Shown here: positions 43,761-52,488 of the stretch, piece after piece
How the letters are laid out: every line of letters begins with the position of its first letter
How positions within the stretch are numbered: position 1 is the stretch's first letter
Assembly: GCA_963709665.1 (NCBI GenBank)
Contig: CAVPWU010000001.1
Span: 124,001 to 188,000 of the forward strand
Direction: 5' to 3'
From: DASZIT01 sp963709665
GTDB lineage: Bacteria > Actinomycetota > Acidimicrobiia > Acidimicrobiales > RAAP-2
Length of the DNA: 64,000 bases
The notes under the pieces: model-generated
Database searches by the model: none
What the model was told of the DNA's origin: nothing
The model's input: only the letters and a program-made list of their open reading frames with translations
Made by a program: the position numbers and the translations under genes

Positions 43761-44483
43761 CTACCCGGTGCCAGTGGCATTCTCGATCGTGACTGTTGAC
43801 CTCGCAGATACCCGAGTACCTGGACTGGGCATCATCGCAACGATGGTTCCTCTCGGTGATAGTCCTCTCGGCACATTCACGACGTTCGTGGCTACGCCCA
43901 ATCCTGATAGTTCGGCGGCAGCAGTTGGCGTGCTCATGCCAACGACGTTCGGCAGTGTCACCATGACCGAAGGACACGGGATAAGTTGGATTGTCCTATG
44001 CCCACTCGTCGCACCCTGGATGGTCCATTCTGGCCTACAGGCCACTGAAGCGGGTGACCGGCCTAGCGCAACGTATCCGATCCCCGAATAGAGATGTCCC
44101 ACCAATCTCTTGAGGTCAGCTCCATAGACGGGAATCGGACCCCCAGGCAGAGGTGCGCCAGGGATCGGGAAAATGTCTCCCTTCGGGGCGTAGCCCACGA
44201 CCTTGCCTCCACCCATGACTGAGATGAAGTCCGGCACCTGCTTGAGGTCAATCACACCATTTGCAGAAGGGGGAACGGGCCCCTTCGTTGGCAAGTAGAC
44301 AGCGGCAGATGCACCGCCGGCGAGAGCCACAGTGACTCCAATACCTGCGACCGCCCCACGGCTGAGACGCCACGGCCACGTCCGAGTGCGACCTTCTGAG
44401 ACGCTCTCAAGCTGTCGGCGTGCTGCGAGCCTGCGCTCGGAGGGCATTGAGCGACTGGGTGGAAGAAGCTCAGTGTTCGTCAT
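43761..44483 (-). CDS. Membrane-anchored protein with C-terminal PASTA domain, likely partner of the ECF sigma factor
   Basis: 240 residues; its ATG (44483) lies inside the sigma-factor gene (14-nt overlap). N-terminal 50 residues are cytoplasmic and charged (SERRLAARRQLESVSEGRTR), then one membrane segment (GAVAGIGVTVALAGGASAAV), an extracytoplasmic stretch, and near 172-238 a PASTA domain (VTLPNVVGMSTPTAAAELSG, SPRGTIVAMMPSPGTRVSAR). PASTA domains bind cell-wall muropeptides in Ser/Thr kinases and PBPs. Position and topology suggest an anti-sigma or sensor protein, though no canonical anti-sigma domain is visible. Confidence 0.75.
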   Translation of the reverse strand: MTNTELLPPSRSMPSERRLAARRQLESVSEGRTRTWPWRLSRGAVAGIGVTVALAGGASAAVYLPTKGPVPPSANGVIDLKQVPDFISVMGGGKVVGYAPKGDIFPIPGAPLPGGPIPVYGADLKRLVGHLYSGIGYVALGRSPASVACRPEWTIQGATSGHRTIQLIPCPSVMVTLPNVVGMSTPTAAAELSGLGVATNVVNVPRGLSPRGTIVAMMPSPGTRVSARSTVTIENATGTG

Positions 44484-45117
44484 TTCTCTCCTCGGACATC
44501 CGGGCAAGTAGTGCCGTGCGGTTCTCTCCATGCGGATTGCCCGAGTCCCTGACTTGGGCGTCGTCGGTGAGCTTTCGTAGCTGTTCGTGTGCCCGCGACA
44601 ATCGGGAACGGACCGTCCCAATCGGGATGCCAAGCGCCGTCGCAGCTTCGGCATACGAGAGTTGTGCCCAATCGCACAGTGCGATGATCTCCCGCTCCTC
44701 CAGCCGGAGCGTATTGATCCTCTCGAGGATTGTCCCCATTGCTCGCTCATCATCGATTCTTTCGTCAGCCTCACCCTCAAACGCCGAAGCCGAAGTCGGT
44801 GGAGGCAACTTCGAAATGAGACGCTGTTGTCGACGAACCGATCGTTTGGCATTTCGCAAGGCATTGTTTGCCACAGCCAAGAGCCAGGGCCGGATCGAAT
44901 CTCCGTGGAGTCGGACCTGATTGCGACGCCGCCACGCTTCTAAGAAGACTGCGCTGGTGACGTCCTCAGCCAGTGACCACGATGCTGTCCGCCGGAAGCA
45001 GTGGTTGTAGACCGCATTGGCGTGCCGCTCATAAAGCTCCCCGAATGCCTTACCTTCGTGCTTGGTCGCCCTTTGCCACAGGACTTCGTCTGGCAGATCG
45101 CTCAGTCCGGGGCTCAC
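44470..45117 (-). CDS. ECF-type RNA polymerase sigma factor
   Basis: 215 residues from GTG 45117, chosen because AGGA precedes it; an upstream GTG at 45144 is also open. Region 2 reads FGELYERHANAVYNHCFRRT, EDVTSAVFLEAWRRRNQV and IRPWLLAVANNALRN; region 4 reads LEEREIIALCDWAQLSYAEA and LGIPIGTVRSRLSRAHEQL. It directs RNA polymerase to its own regulon. The gene overlaps that of a membrane PASTA protein, the usual layout for sigma and membrane regulator. Confidence 0.93.
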   Translation of the reverse strand: MSPGLSDLPDEVLWQRATKHEGKAFGELYERHANAVYNHCFRRTASWSLAEDVTSAVFLEAWRRRNQVRLHGDSIRPWLLAVANNALRNAKRSVRRQQRLISKLPPPTSASAFEGEADERIDDERAMGTILERINTLRLEEREIIALCDWAQLSYAEAATALGIPIGTVRSRLSRAHEQLRKLTDDAQVRDSGNPHGENRTALLARMSEERNDEH

Positions 45118-45446
45118 AGCATTCCTATGTCCGGCACGGCACACTCGGTTCCCAAATCAACCGTATGTCACAGCTGGATGCGAGGGCGGCTCTTGAGCGG
45201 CTGAAGCCCTGTCAGGTCGGCAACTCAGTTCGAGAGCCACCCGCTGAAGAACCCGACGTGCACTTTTCCACACGCCCGTGTAAGTGCCGTTGCGGGGCAG
45301 GCAACTGCGGCGAGCATCGGTCGGTCTGACCAGGCGCGCCCCGGTCGCTTCCGAAGAGCCCCAAAAGCTGGCCGGGGGCGACGGTTTCCCAACAGGGGTG
45401 GGTCGCCGGGTGAGAACCGGCTAGGACGCCGACGTGGCCGAGGATC
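45118..45446. other. Control region upstream of the sigma factor; no gene
   Basis: 329 nt between two minus-strand genes. A 125-codon minus frame across 45212-45589 has poor composition and overlaps the HTH gene in another frame, so it is rejected. On the minus strand GGGAACC (45153-45147) resembles an ECF -35 box 30 nt before the sigma start, which would fit autoregulation, but the -10 side is not convincing. Confidence 0.4.
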
Positions 45447-45797
45447 TCAGCAGGCCACCCGTTCGATGCGGTAGGGAAGGCCGAGCAGATCGAGGAGCCG
45501 GGCCACCGGAATCCGGTGATGGGCACCGGATTGATCTCCCCTCGGCAGGGTCGGGATGCGCCCGGCAATGCAGTCGTCGCGCACCCCATGATCGGACTTG
45601 CCCAGGATCGGTGCCACGGTGGCCGGCGAGGCGACCAGGGGCAGCTCGATTCCCGTGCCGGTCACGATGACCATCCGAGTCTGGGGGAGAGGTTGCTCCT
45701 GCGTGTCCCCGAGGCGTTGGTCCGAGGACAGATGGAGCCGGACGACGGCGTCCTGGGGGCCGGTCTCGGACGAGGAGAGCTGGTCGGGCTCGTCCAT
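45447..45797 (-). CDS. Excisionase/MerR-like helix-turn-helix protein
   Basis: 116 residues from ATG 45797; the frame extends to 45893 with another ATG. The C-terminal half, SPATVAPILGKSDHGVRDD, CIAGRIPTLPRG and HHRIPVARLLDLLGLPYRI, fits the HTH_17 excisionase fold (a helix-turn-helix, a Gly-containing wing and the closing R-I/V-P strand). Such proteins direct excision or control transcription of integrative elements. It lies between the sigma factor and the AbiE operon, next to a cluster of GGTGACGTT repeats that it could bind. The assignment is from pattern only. Confidence 0.55.
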   Translation of the reverse strand: MDEPDQLSSSETGPQDAVVRLHLSSDQRLGDTQEQPLPQTRMVIVTGTGIELPLVASPATVAPILGKSDHGVRDDCIAGRIPTLPRGDQSGAHHRIPVARLLDLLGLPYRIERVAC

Positions 45798-45910
45798 TCC
45801 GGTGACCGGTTGGACTGCGCTGGTGCGAACGGGAACTTGACGGGACACGGGGATCTCCTCGGATTCGATCGGGCCAGTTGCCGCGGTTCCCACCCATGCT
45901 CCGGATCGAG

Positions 45911-46030
45911 GTCACCCTCAACGTCACCGCCGGCCTCGGATGGTTCTGGAGGGGAGGGTGACGTTGGGTGGCGACCGGCACTCCAGGCCACCCTGAATGT
46001 CACCCTCGGTTCGAGGGGAACGTCACCTCC
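45911..46030. repeat. Cluster of GGTGACGTT repeats with a strong hairpin
   Basis: Copies in both orientations: GGTCACCCTCAACGTCACCG (from 45910), GAGGGTGACGTTGGGTGGC (45954-45972) and GCCACCCTGAATGTCACCCT (from 45987), plus AACGTCACC near 46019. The second and third form a nearly perfect hairpin of about 19 bp per arm. It lies just downstream of the AbiEii stop and upstream of the HTH gene. A further copy, GGGAGGGTGACGTTGAGAG, sits at 51072-51090. Confidence 0.7.
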
Positions 46031-46913
46031 CCTGGCCAGAGGCCCACGGAGACCCAGCCTCGTCGATCCGGACGATCACCTGGCGCACCCGGTCGGCCGC
46101 CTCGGCGACGTCGAACACCGAGAACCCGGTGTCCTCGGCGAGCGCCCGATAGCCCGGCACCCAGGAGTCGTAGACGGTGATGACCGGCGGCCACGGGTGT
46201 TGGGCCCGGCCGGCGAACACCTCGAGGCAGGCGGAACGCACCTCTACCCACCCGTCGTCCCTGACCAGTCCGGCCAGGAGCTGAAGGTCGAGAAGGTCGC
46301 GGAAGCGGTCGTTCTCACGATCGGCCACCACCTCAGTGCAGGCGTGGAGCTTCTGGGCGATCTGCCAACGGATGGCGACGCAGGGCACCGTTGCCGGTCC
46401 ACTCAGCCCGATGTGATCAAGCGGCTTGGCGGGGACTTGGTCGATCTCGCTCCCCATGCCGGCCTCGACGGCGGCCACCTCCATCTGGACGGTGACCACC
46501 GGCTTGGTCCGGTAGGCAAGCTTGATGTCGCAGCGGAGGGAACCGGTGTCCCTGACCTCCTCAAGCTCGGTACGGGTGGCGGTGAACTCCCCGTAGCCGG
46601 CTCGAAGCGCCGGATCGAGGTAGGTGGCAACGACATCCATGCGCTCACGGAAGGCGGTGTCGAGGTCCTTGGTGGCCCGTGCTCCGGTGGCCATCCGCAA
46701 CTCCATGGCCACTCCGCCCTTGACCAGAAAGAGGGGTTCGCCGTCGTCGGCATGCCGGGCTGTGTCGAGCATCCCGGCCAGGATCATGAACCCGAGCCAG
46801 CGACGGAGTCGTCCCGCCGGCACCCCAGCCGGCCCGGACGCCTCGCCCAGCCAGCGTTCGAGCACGTTGACGTTGAACGGAGGCTTGTCCTTCGACGGCA
46901 GGTCGGCCGTCAC
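46023..46913 (-). CDS. abiEii: AbiEii/AbiGii-type nucleotidyltransferase toxin
   Basis: 296 residues. FLVKGGVAMELRMATGARAT followed by KDLDTAFRERMD (near residues 62-93) is the nucleotidyltransferase core (KGG..L.......T.D.D) of AbiEii toxins, which modify tRNA or related targets with nucleotides. The later IRWQIAQKLHACTEVVA and RFRDLLDLQLLAGLV match the family. The start overlaps the antitoxin stop by 4 nt. AbiE pairs stabilise mobile elements and can abort phage infection. Confidence 0.9.
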   Translation of the reverse strand: MTADLPSKDKPPFNVNVLERWLGEASGPAGVPAGRLRRWLGFMILAGMLDTARHADDGEPLFLVKGGVAMELRMATGARATKDLDTAFRERMDVVATYLDPALRAGYGEFTATRTELEEVRDTGSLRCDIKLAYRTKPVVTVQMEVAAVEAGMGSEIDQVPAKPLDHIGLSGPATVPCVAIRWQIAQKLHACTEVVADRENDRFRDLLDLQLLAGLVRDDGWVEVRSACLEVFAGRAQHPWPPVITVYDSWVPGYRALAEDTGFSVFDVAEAADRVRQVIVRIDEAGSPWASGQGR

Positions 46914-47452
46914 CGGATGGCCTCCAGCTCGGCAAGCTCGCCGGCGAGCAGTAGGCCGCGGCGCTGGCCGTTGTCGATGGCCTGATCGATGAGTCGGGCG
47001 TCGAGGTGTCGCTCCACCCCGTCGAGGACGGCCCGCCGGGCCGAGACCACCGGGATGCCCTCGAAGGCAGTCATGTCCGCCGGGTCAAGGTCGCGGACGT
47101 GGACCACGTAGAGGGCAGGTGTCTGGCGTCGCACCCGGGCGGATTTGGGCACGGTGAGGTGGATCTTCGCCGGGTTCACGTCACACAGGTCCCACAGGTC
47201 GAGGGCCGAATCATGGGAGATGACGCCGAGTCCCCGGGGCCAGAGCGTGGCCTGCCGCAGTTCGTCCCGGGGATCCTGAGGGAACAGTGGGAATCGGTAG
47301 AGGCCGTGGGCGACCCGCTGGAGCTGACCGTGGCGGTGCATGTCGACGAGCACCTGGGGGGTGCCGCCCAGTCCACGCACGTCCTCAGTGGTGACGTAGC
47401 CGTGCTGGTCAGCCGCCACTTCGAACAGCTCGGTGTACCAACGTCCTGGCAT
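46910..47452 (-). CDS. abiEi: AbiEi-type antitoxin/transcriptional regulator
   Basis: 180 residues from ATG 47452. An N-terminal winged helix (LFEVAADQHGYVTTEDVRGL, VLVDMHRHGQLQRVAHGLY) and a C-terminal antitoxin domain (LGVISHDSALDLWDLCDVNP, IHLTVPKSARVRR) follow the AbiEi_4 layout. These proteins neutralise AbiEii and repress the operon. The promoter abuts the start codon, leaving no leader. Confidence 0.9.
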   Translation of the reverse strand: MPGRWYTELFEVAADQHGYVTTEDVRGLGGTPQVLVDMHRHGQLQRVAHGLYRFPLFPQDPRDELRQATLWPRGLGVISHDSALDLWDLCDVNPAKIHLTVPKSARVRRQTPALYVVHVRDLDPADMTAFEGIPVVSARRAVLDGVERHLDARLIDQAIDNGQRRGLLLAGELAELEAIR

Positions 47453-47458
47453 GACAAA

Positions 47459-47487
47459 AGTATGGAATAAATACATAGTTTTGGCAA
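47459..47487 (-). promoter_or_regulatory. Promoter of the abiE operon (leaderless)
   Basis: Minus strand: TTGCCA (47487-47482), a 17-nt spacer, CATACT (47464-47459), then 6 nt to the antitoxin ATG. The segment 47453-47487 is strikingly A+T-rich for this window. Leaderless translation is expected. Confidence 0.6.
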
Positions 47488-47581
47488 TCCCCCATGTGGA
47501 CCCAACTGCCCGTCCCGGGCCCTCTCCGCGTCACCTTGGACGCATCGGCAACGTCACCCGCCCAGGTAGAGGCGGTGTTAC

Positions 47582-50500
47582 TCACATCCCGAAGCCGTAG
47601 TCGCGGTCGTTGTCGAGGCTGTAGCTGTCGTCGAGGGAGGTGCTGTAGTCGAGGGCCGGAGCTGGAGCCGGGGCCGTTCGGGGGTTCAGCTCTCCCTCCA
47701 CCGTCCGGCGTGCGTGGTCGTTCTCGTGCTCGACCTCCCGGAATTTGGCGGTCAGGCCGGCAAGGTGGGCAGGCGCCTGGGGGTGGTCGTCCATCCACCG
47801 CTCCCGTTCGGAGACCTCGTGGCTGATCTCCCCGACCTTCTGGGTCGCCCGATCCAGCGCCTCGGTCAGCTTCCGCTCCTCGGGGCGGAACAGCTGCTCG
47901 AGCCTGTCTTCGGCAGCCTCGACCCGTGCTCGGTCGGCCGGTCCACTGCGGCGGGCCATCCTGCGGATCCCTCTCGGGCGGTCCTTGTTCTCGGCCTCCA
48001 GCTGGTTCTGAAAAGCGTCCCGCCTGGCGGCGACCAGTTCCCAGGCGGCTCGCTCCAGCTCGTCACCTGAGCCCCTGCCGCCTTCCTTCTGCAGCGACTC
48101 CAGATTCCACCTCGCTGACCTCAGGTCGGATTCAGCTTGTCGGAGCTGGGAGGTGAGGGTCGGCGGGATGGCGGCGGCCAGGGCGTCCCGTTCGATCTGC
48201 AGTCTCTGTCGTCTCAAGGATGCGATCTCTACCGACGGCACCCCTGGCGCTTCCGGGTCGACCGATCCAGTGTCGATGGCCCACTTCCACCGCCGTTCGG
48301 TCTCCCAGTTGCGGCAGAGATCCTCGTGGGCCTGGTCGAGGTCGTCAGCCGCCAGGTAGACGTGGGTCTGCTCTCTGGCCCTGCTCATGGCCACGTAGGC
48401 CAACTCCCTTCCTCCCCCGTCCTCGTAGACGTGGGCGATGTCGTGGGTGGCCCCCTGGCTCCGGTGCACGGTGGTGGCGTAGCCGTGGGCCAGCGTGGAC
48501 GCTCCGATCTCCTCCTGTTCGAACCAGTACCGCCTGCCGTCCTCCATCTCGACGGCCAGACGGTCGTGCTCCCGGTCGACCGCCGTGACCGTCCCTCGCT
48601 CGGAGGTGAGCACCTGGCCCTCAGCCGCCGGTGCCAGGGTGACGATGCGGTCGCCGGCGGCGTAGCTGACGCTGCCGGGGGCCACCAGCTCCGGCCCGAC
48701 GAGCCGTCCCTCGGCGGCCATGCGCTCCCTGGCCAGGCGGTTGAGCTCGGCCACGTTGGCCCGCCGCCAGGCGAACATGGCGGCATCCTTGCCGGCCAGG
48801 ACGTCGCCGGCCCACCGGTCGACCAGCCTCTCGAGCGCCTCGGTGCGGGTCGCCTCGGTGAGGACGCGTCCCTGGTCGACGTAGAAGCCGACGGCCCGGG
48901 CGACATGGCCGGCCCGCAGCTCGGCCAGGGCCAGCCGTTCGGCGTCGTTGTGCTGGCGGACGTTCTGGTCGAGGGTGTGCACGATTCCGCCGTGGCGTTC
49001 GACCAGGGCGCCCATCGCCCCACCCACCGACACCGCACCCAGCTGGCGGTCGTCACCCACCATCACCACTTTGGATCCGGCCAGCCGGGCCTGGTCGAGC
49101 TGGAAGGCGATATCCCGATCGGAGGCCATCCCCGCCTCGTCGAGCACCAGGACGTGGCTCGAAGTCAGCCGCATCTGTTGGTGTTCCAGCCTCCACCGCA
49201 GGGAAGCGAGCGTCCGGGACTCGGACAGTCCGGCCTCCCGGCCGAGGGTCCTGGCCGCCTGGCCGGAGGTGGAGGTACCCACCACGGTGAAGCCACCGGT
49301 CTCGAAGGCGTCCCGGACCGCCGCCATGACGGTGGTCTTGCCTGATCCGGCCACCCCTTCGACCAGCTCCACGCCCCGGCCCGAGGTGGCGATCCCCATC
49401 ACGGCCGCCTGCTGGCCGGGGGTCAGTGGAGACCCCAGGCCAGCGCTGTGGCGGCCCACCGCCCCGGCGGCCACCTCGGGCGAGACCTTGGCCGACTCCC
49501 GGTTCTCCGCACCCCGCTCCACCGCCTGCTCGACGGCCAGTTCGGTTGCGATGACATGGGCCGAGGAGAAGGCCTGTTCGGAGGCTCGGGGTACCCCCAC
49601 CAGGGGGATGGCGTCGGGGTCCCGGAGGATGCGGGCAGTGGCCTTGTCCAACTCCGCCGCCGGAAGACCGAAGACCATCGGTGCCACGGCCACGATCACG
49701 TCGCGCTTGGCGAACACCTTGCGAGCCGACAGCGTCCCGTCGGGTCCCAGCAAGTTCTCGGCCAGCTCAGCCAGGGTTCGATTGCCGAGGATCTCGGGCC
49801 CGGAGTGCTGGAGCTTGTAGGCGAGCCCGGCCAGGTCGATGGCGGTATTCAACCGCTGGGGCGGGAAGCCGACCGAAGCCAGTTCGGCCCTCCACCGGGG
49901 CAATAGATCCTCGACTGAGGTGTGGCGCTTGGCCTTCCGGGTCTCCCTGGCCGCCACCTGGCGGGCCTGGTAGGTGGAGAATCCCTGCTCGGCCACGGCC
50001 TCGTTGATCTCGGCGGACCGCTTGGAGTGGACGGCCAGGGCCTGGTCGGGGATGCCCCTGATCTTCCAGTGCCCGAGCTTGCCGGAGGGCCCGGGATCCG
50101 CCTCGATGCCGTAGCCGAGCTGGACCGCCTTGGCGGCCGAGGCCACCCGACCCACCATGGTGGCGGCGTGGAGGTGCTCCCGCCAGAGGGTGGTGTCAGG
50201 GGCCTTGGTGCCGCCCTTGGCATCCAGCATCTCGATCACGTTGGCCATCAGCACGTGGTCGTGGGGTCCGGGGTCGCCGGCCCGGGTGGTGGCGTGGCGG
50301 GCATGGGCGAAGACCAGGCCGGTAGTGGGGGTCGGGACCGCCGCCACGCCCCGTCGTCCGCCGCGCTCCCTGGTCAGGTCGTCCAGGTAGGCGAGGGTGG
50401 CGTCCCGCTCGGCGTCCATGATGGCGTGCATGTCATCCGCCCGGCTGAGCACCCCCAGCTCCGCCACCGACTTGTGGGCGGCGATGACCAGCTCCATGCC

Positions 50501-50761
50501 CGGACGCCGGGCGTTGACCATGCGGTCACCGGTGGTAGGGTGACGGGCCCCGCCGGGTCCGTAGAGGGCGTCGTAGGAGGGGTTGTCGACGGGACCGACC
50601 AGTCCGAGGTACTCGGCACCCTTCCCGCCCCAGAGGAGCGGCGTCTCACCTCTCGAGGCGTAGTACTCGAGGGTGGCGCCCGGGAAATCGTCGCCGCGCT
50701 CGATGATGGTGTCGCGGTGGTAGGCGACCGAGTCCGCTCCCATCATCCGCATCCAGGCCAC
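47582..50761 (-). CDS. MobF-family relaxase-helicase (TrwC/TraA-like)
   Basis: 1059 residues from GTG 50761, which follows GGGAG; the frame runs open to 50809. The N-terminal relaxase domain has the active-site Tyr pair in EYYASRGETPLLWGG (near 27) and the metal-binding His cluster in HARHATTRAG and GPHDHVLMANVIE (near 165). The helicase part has Walker A EGVAGSGKTTVMAAV (near 470), Walker B HVLVLDEAGMASD (near 535), VMVGDDRQLGAV and the C-terminal YVAMSRAREQTHVYLA. It nicks oriT, binds the 5' end and unwinds DNA for transfer. A coiled-coil-like tail ends in Tyr/Asp-rich residues. Adjacent non-coding DNA holds a candidate oriT. Confidence 0.95.
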   Translation of the reverse strand: MAWMRMMGADSVAYHRDTIIERGDDFPGATLEYYASRGETPLLWGGKGAEYLGLVGPVDNPSYDALYGPGGARHPTTGDRMVNARRPGMELVIAAHKSVAELGVLSRADDMHAIMDAERDATLAYLDDLTRERGGRRGVAAVPTPTTGLVFAHARHATTRAGDPGPHDHVLMANVIEMLDAKGGTKAPDTTLWREHLHAATMVGRVASAAKAVQLGYGIEADPGPSGKLGHWKIRGIPDQALAVHSKRSAEINEAVAEQGFSTYQARQVAARETRKAKRHTSVEDLLPRWRAELASVGFPPQRLNTAIDLAGLAYKLQHSGPEILGNRTLAELAENLLGPDGTLSARKVFAKRDVIVAVAPMVFGLPAAELDKATARILRDPDAIPLVGVPRASEQAFSSAHVIATELAVEQAVERGAENRESAKVSPEVAAGAVGRHSAGLGSPLTPGQQAAVMGIATSGRGVELVEGVAGSGKTTVMAAVRDAFETGGFTVVGTSTSGQAARTLGREAGLSESRTLASLRWRLEHQQMRLTSSHVLVLDEAGMASDRDIAFQLDQARLAGSKVVMVGDDRQLGAVSVGGAMGALVERHGGIVHTLDQNVRQHNDAERLALAELRAGHVARAVGFYVDQGRVLTEATRTEALERLVDRWAGDVLAGKDAAMFAWRRANVAELNRLARERMAAEGRLVGPELVAPGSVSYAAGDRIVTLAPAAEGQVLTSERGTVTAVDREHDRLAVEMEDGRRYWFEQEEIGASTLAHGYATTVHRSQGATHDIAHVYEDGGGRELAYVAMSRAREQTHVYLAADDLDQAHEDLCRNWETERRWKWAIDTGSVDPEAPGVPSVEIASLRRQRLQIERDALAAAIPPTLTSQLRQAESDLRSARWNLESLQKEGGRGSGDELERAAWELVAARRDAFQNQLEAENKDRPRGIRRMARRSGPADRARVEAAEDRLEQLFRPEERKLTEALDRATQKVGEISHEVSERERWMDDHPQAPAHLAGLTAKFREVEHENDHARRTVEGELNPRTAPAPAPALDYSTSLDDSYSLDNDRDYGFGM

Positions 50762-50780
50762 ACCGACTCCCTCTCCCTGG

Positions 50781-50830
50781 CAAGGGACACCCCTTGCAAT
50801 CGTGTTCAAGGTATTCAGGGGGTGTGACGC
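50781..50830 (+). promoter_or_regulatory. Candidate origin of transfer (oriT) beside the relaxase gene
   Basis: CAAGGG-ACAC-CCCTTG (50781-50796) is a perfect 6-bp hairpin. It is followed 21 nt later on the same strand by GGGGGTGTGACGC (50818-50830), which resembles the F-plasmid nic region (GGGGTGT then GGTGC). MobF relaxases bind a hairpin just 5' of nic, next to their own gene. Resemblance only. Confidence 0.4.
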
Positions 50831-51380
50831 TGGATCCTGGGCGGACTACCTCCCGGTCGGAATCGAACGCACCGCGGAGCGGACCGAGCTTGGGTGCCTA
50901 CACGGAGAACGTACCCGTTGAGGCGAGAGGGAGCGGGTATCCAACAGGGCGGGTCCGAAGATGTGCGGACTCGGCCCCCCCACGTGTCTCCTTTGCCTGA
51001 ATCCCGGGTGGGCCGGCTCCCGTCATCCCCGACCGGACAGTTTTAACGACAGACAATTCGCCGCTTGACCAGGGAGGGTGACGTTGAGAGCGGCGTTGGA
51101 TGGTCGGTGAAATCCGGGGTGTGCCGGCCTCACGACCGCCGACTTCTGCCGCTTCCGTCCCCGTATCGCGATTACACGGGTGAAACATCTCTGAACGAAT
51201 CCTCTTTGAGTCAAGGGGTGGATTTCAGGGGTTCCCGGGCGCGACGAGACCACGTGCCGTCGAAGGCGGAGATGCCTAAGGTTTCAGGGGGTCCGGGAGT
51301 GACTTCGCCGAAGAGCCGGCCGCCAGGGTGCAGAGCCGACCACGCAGGCTACGAGTCGTTCCCGCTTGTCCTCCCGGGCC
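50831..51380. other. Non-coding region between candidate oriT and IS110
   Basis: 550 nt without a convincing gene; short frames on both strands have no RBS and poor composition. It holds one copy of the GAGGGTGACGTTGAG repeat (51073-51087). The last part, next to the transposase stop at 51381, should contain the right end of the IS110 element, whose exact boundary cannot be seen because IS110 elements lack terminal inverted repeats. Confidence 0.5.
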
Positions 51381-52403
51381 CTACTTGTGAGCGTCGATGA
51401 GGAGCTGCCGATAGACGGCGTTGCTGACGTGACGCTTGAGCGACCGGATGGCCTCCCGCTTGGTCTTGCCCTCGGCCACCTTCTTCTCGAAGTAGGCCCG
51501 GCCCTCGGAGTTGGTCTGGCGGATCTGGCAGATGGCCACCATGTGGACGGCATGGTTGAGCTGACGGTTACCTCGGCGACTGAGGCGGTGGACGATCCTG
51601 CCTCCCGACGAGCGCTCGACGGGAGCCACCCCGGCATAGGAGGCGAACTGGTCCCGGTTGGTGAACCGACGGACATCGCCGGCGTAGCCGATGAGCTCGC
51701 AGGCCAGGATGGGGCCGACCCCATAGAGGTCGGTCAAGGAAGTCCCCGACGCCTTCACTGCCTCCTTGATGCGCTGGTGGGATGCCTTCAGCTGCCGGTC
51801 GAGACGCTCCACGTCGTCGAGCAGCTCGTGGGCCAGGTCGTAGCGAGTCCGCTCCACCGGGGTAACCGGGTCGAAGCCATCGAGGAGTCGCACGGCGTCA
51901 GAAGCGTTGAGTTCCTTGGAGATTCCGCCGGGTGAGAGGTGGAGCAGGGCGGCGTGCAGCCGGGACACCACGATGTTGCGAAGCCTCCCGATCTCGTGGT
52001 TCCGTTTGGCCAAGAGCCGCAGCACCTCCCGATGGTTGGCCGGTTCGACGGAGCGGAGGCCCGGGGAGCGGAGGGCAGCAATCGCCACCGACAGGGCGTC
52101 GTTGGGGTCGTTCTTGTTGGACTTCCCAGTGCCCAGCACCCGCACCCTCGAGGCCAGCGTGGCCGGCACATCGAGGACCCGTTCGCCGGCTCCGACCAAC
52201 TGCTGGGACAGCAGGTAGCCAAGACCTCCGGCGGACTCCACGGCCCATGTTCGTTCACCGAGCGGCTCGGCCCAGGCCAACAGCCGTGCCGTCTGCTGAC
52301 AGGTGGCCCGGACCTTGATCTGGGCCAGCTGCTCTTCGTTCCGGCCGATGGCCACGGCCGTGTGGGATGCCTTGTGAGGGTCGATCCCGATGATCACCGT
52401 CAT
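51381..52403 (-). CDS. IS110-family transposase
   Basis: 340 residues. The N-terminal DEDD RuvC-like domain has IIGIDPHKASHTAVAIG, WAVESAGGLGYLLSQQL and LGTGKSNKNDPNDALSVAIA. The C-terminal Tnp_20 domain has LYGVGPILACELIGYAGDVR, FTNRDQFASYAGVAPVERSS and RRGNRQLNHAVHMVAI with its conserved Ser/Gly region. Length and motifs are intact. IS110 elements use a structured bridge RNA from their non-coding end to choose target and donor; for this orientation it would lie just past 52403, where an IS3 element has inserted. Confidence 0.93.
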   Translation of the reverse strand: MTVIIGIDPHKASHTAVAIGRNEEQLAQIKVRATCQQTARLLAWAEPLGERTWAVESAGGLGYLLSQQLVGAGERVLDVPATLASRVRVLGTGKSNKNDPNDALSVAIAALRSPGLRSVEPANHREVLRLLAKRNHEIGRLRNIVVSRLHAALLHLSPGGISKELNASDAVRLLDGFDPVTPVERTRYDLAHELLDDVERLDRQLKASHQRIKEAVKASGTSLTDLYGVGPILACELIGYAGDVRRFTNRDQFASYAGVAPVERSSGGRIVHRLSRRGNRQLNHAVHMVAICQIRQTNSEGRAYFEKKVAEGKTKREAIRSLKRHVSNAVYRQLLIDAHK

Positions 52404-52488
52404 CAGTTCCTCCTTCGTGGTCGGTTAGGAACCGTGATTCGCCCTGGGTTACTTGGAGGCTCCATACCTTGGAAGCGAGGATGGAGTC

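Noticed and set aside
45212..45589. 125-codon minus frame overlapping the excisionase-like gene
   Set aside because: Overlaps the better-supported HTH protein in another frame and has irregular Pro/Ser/Arg-rich composition.
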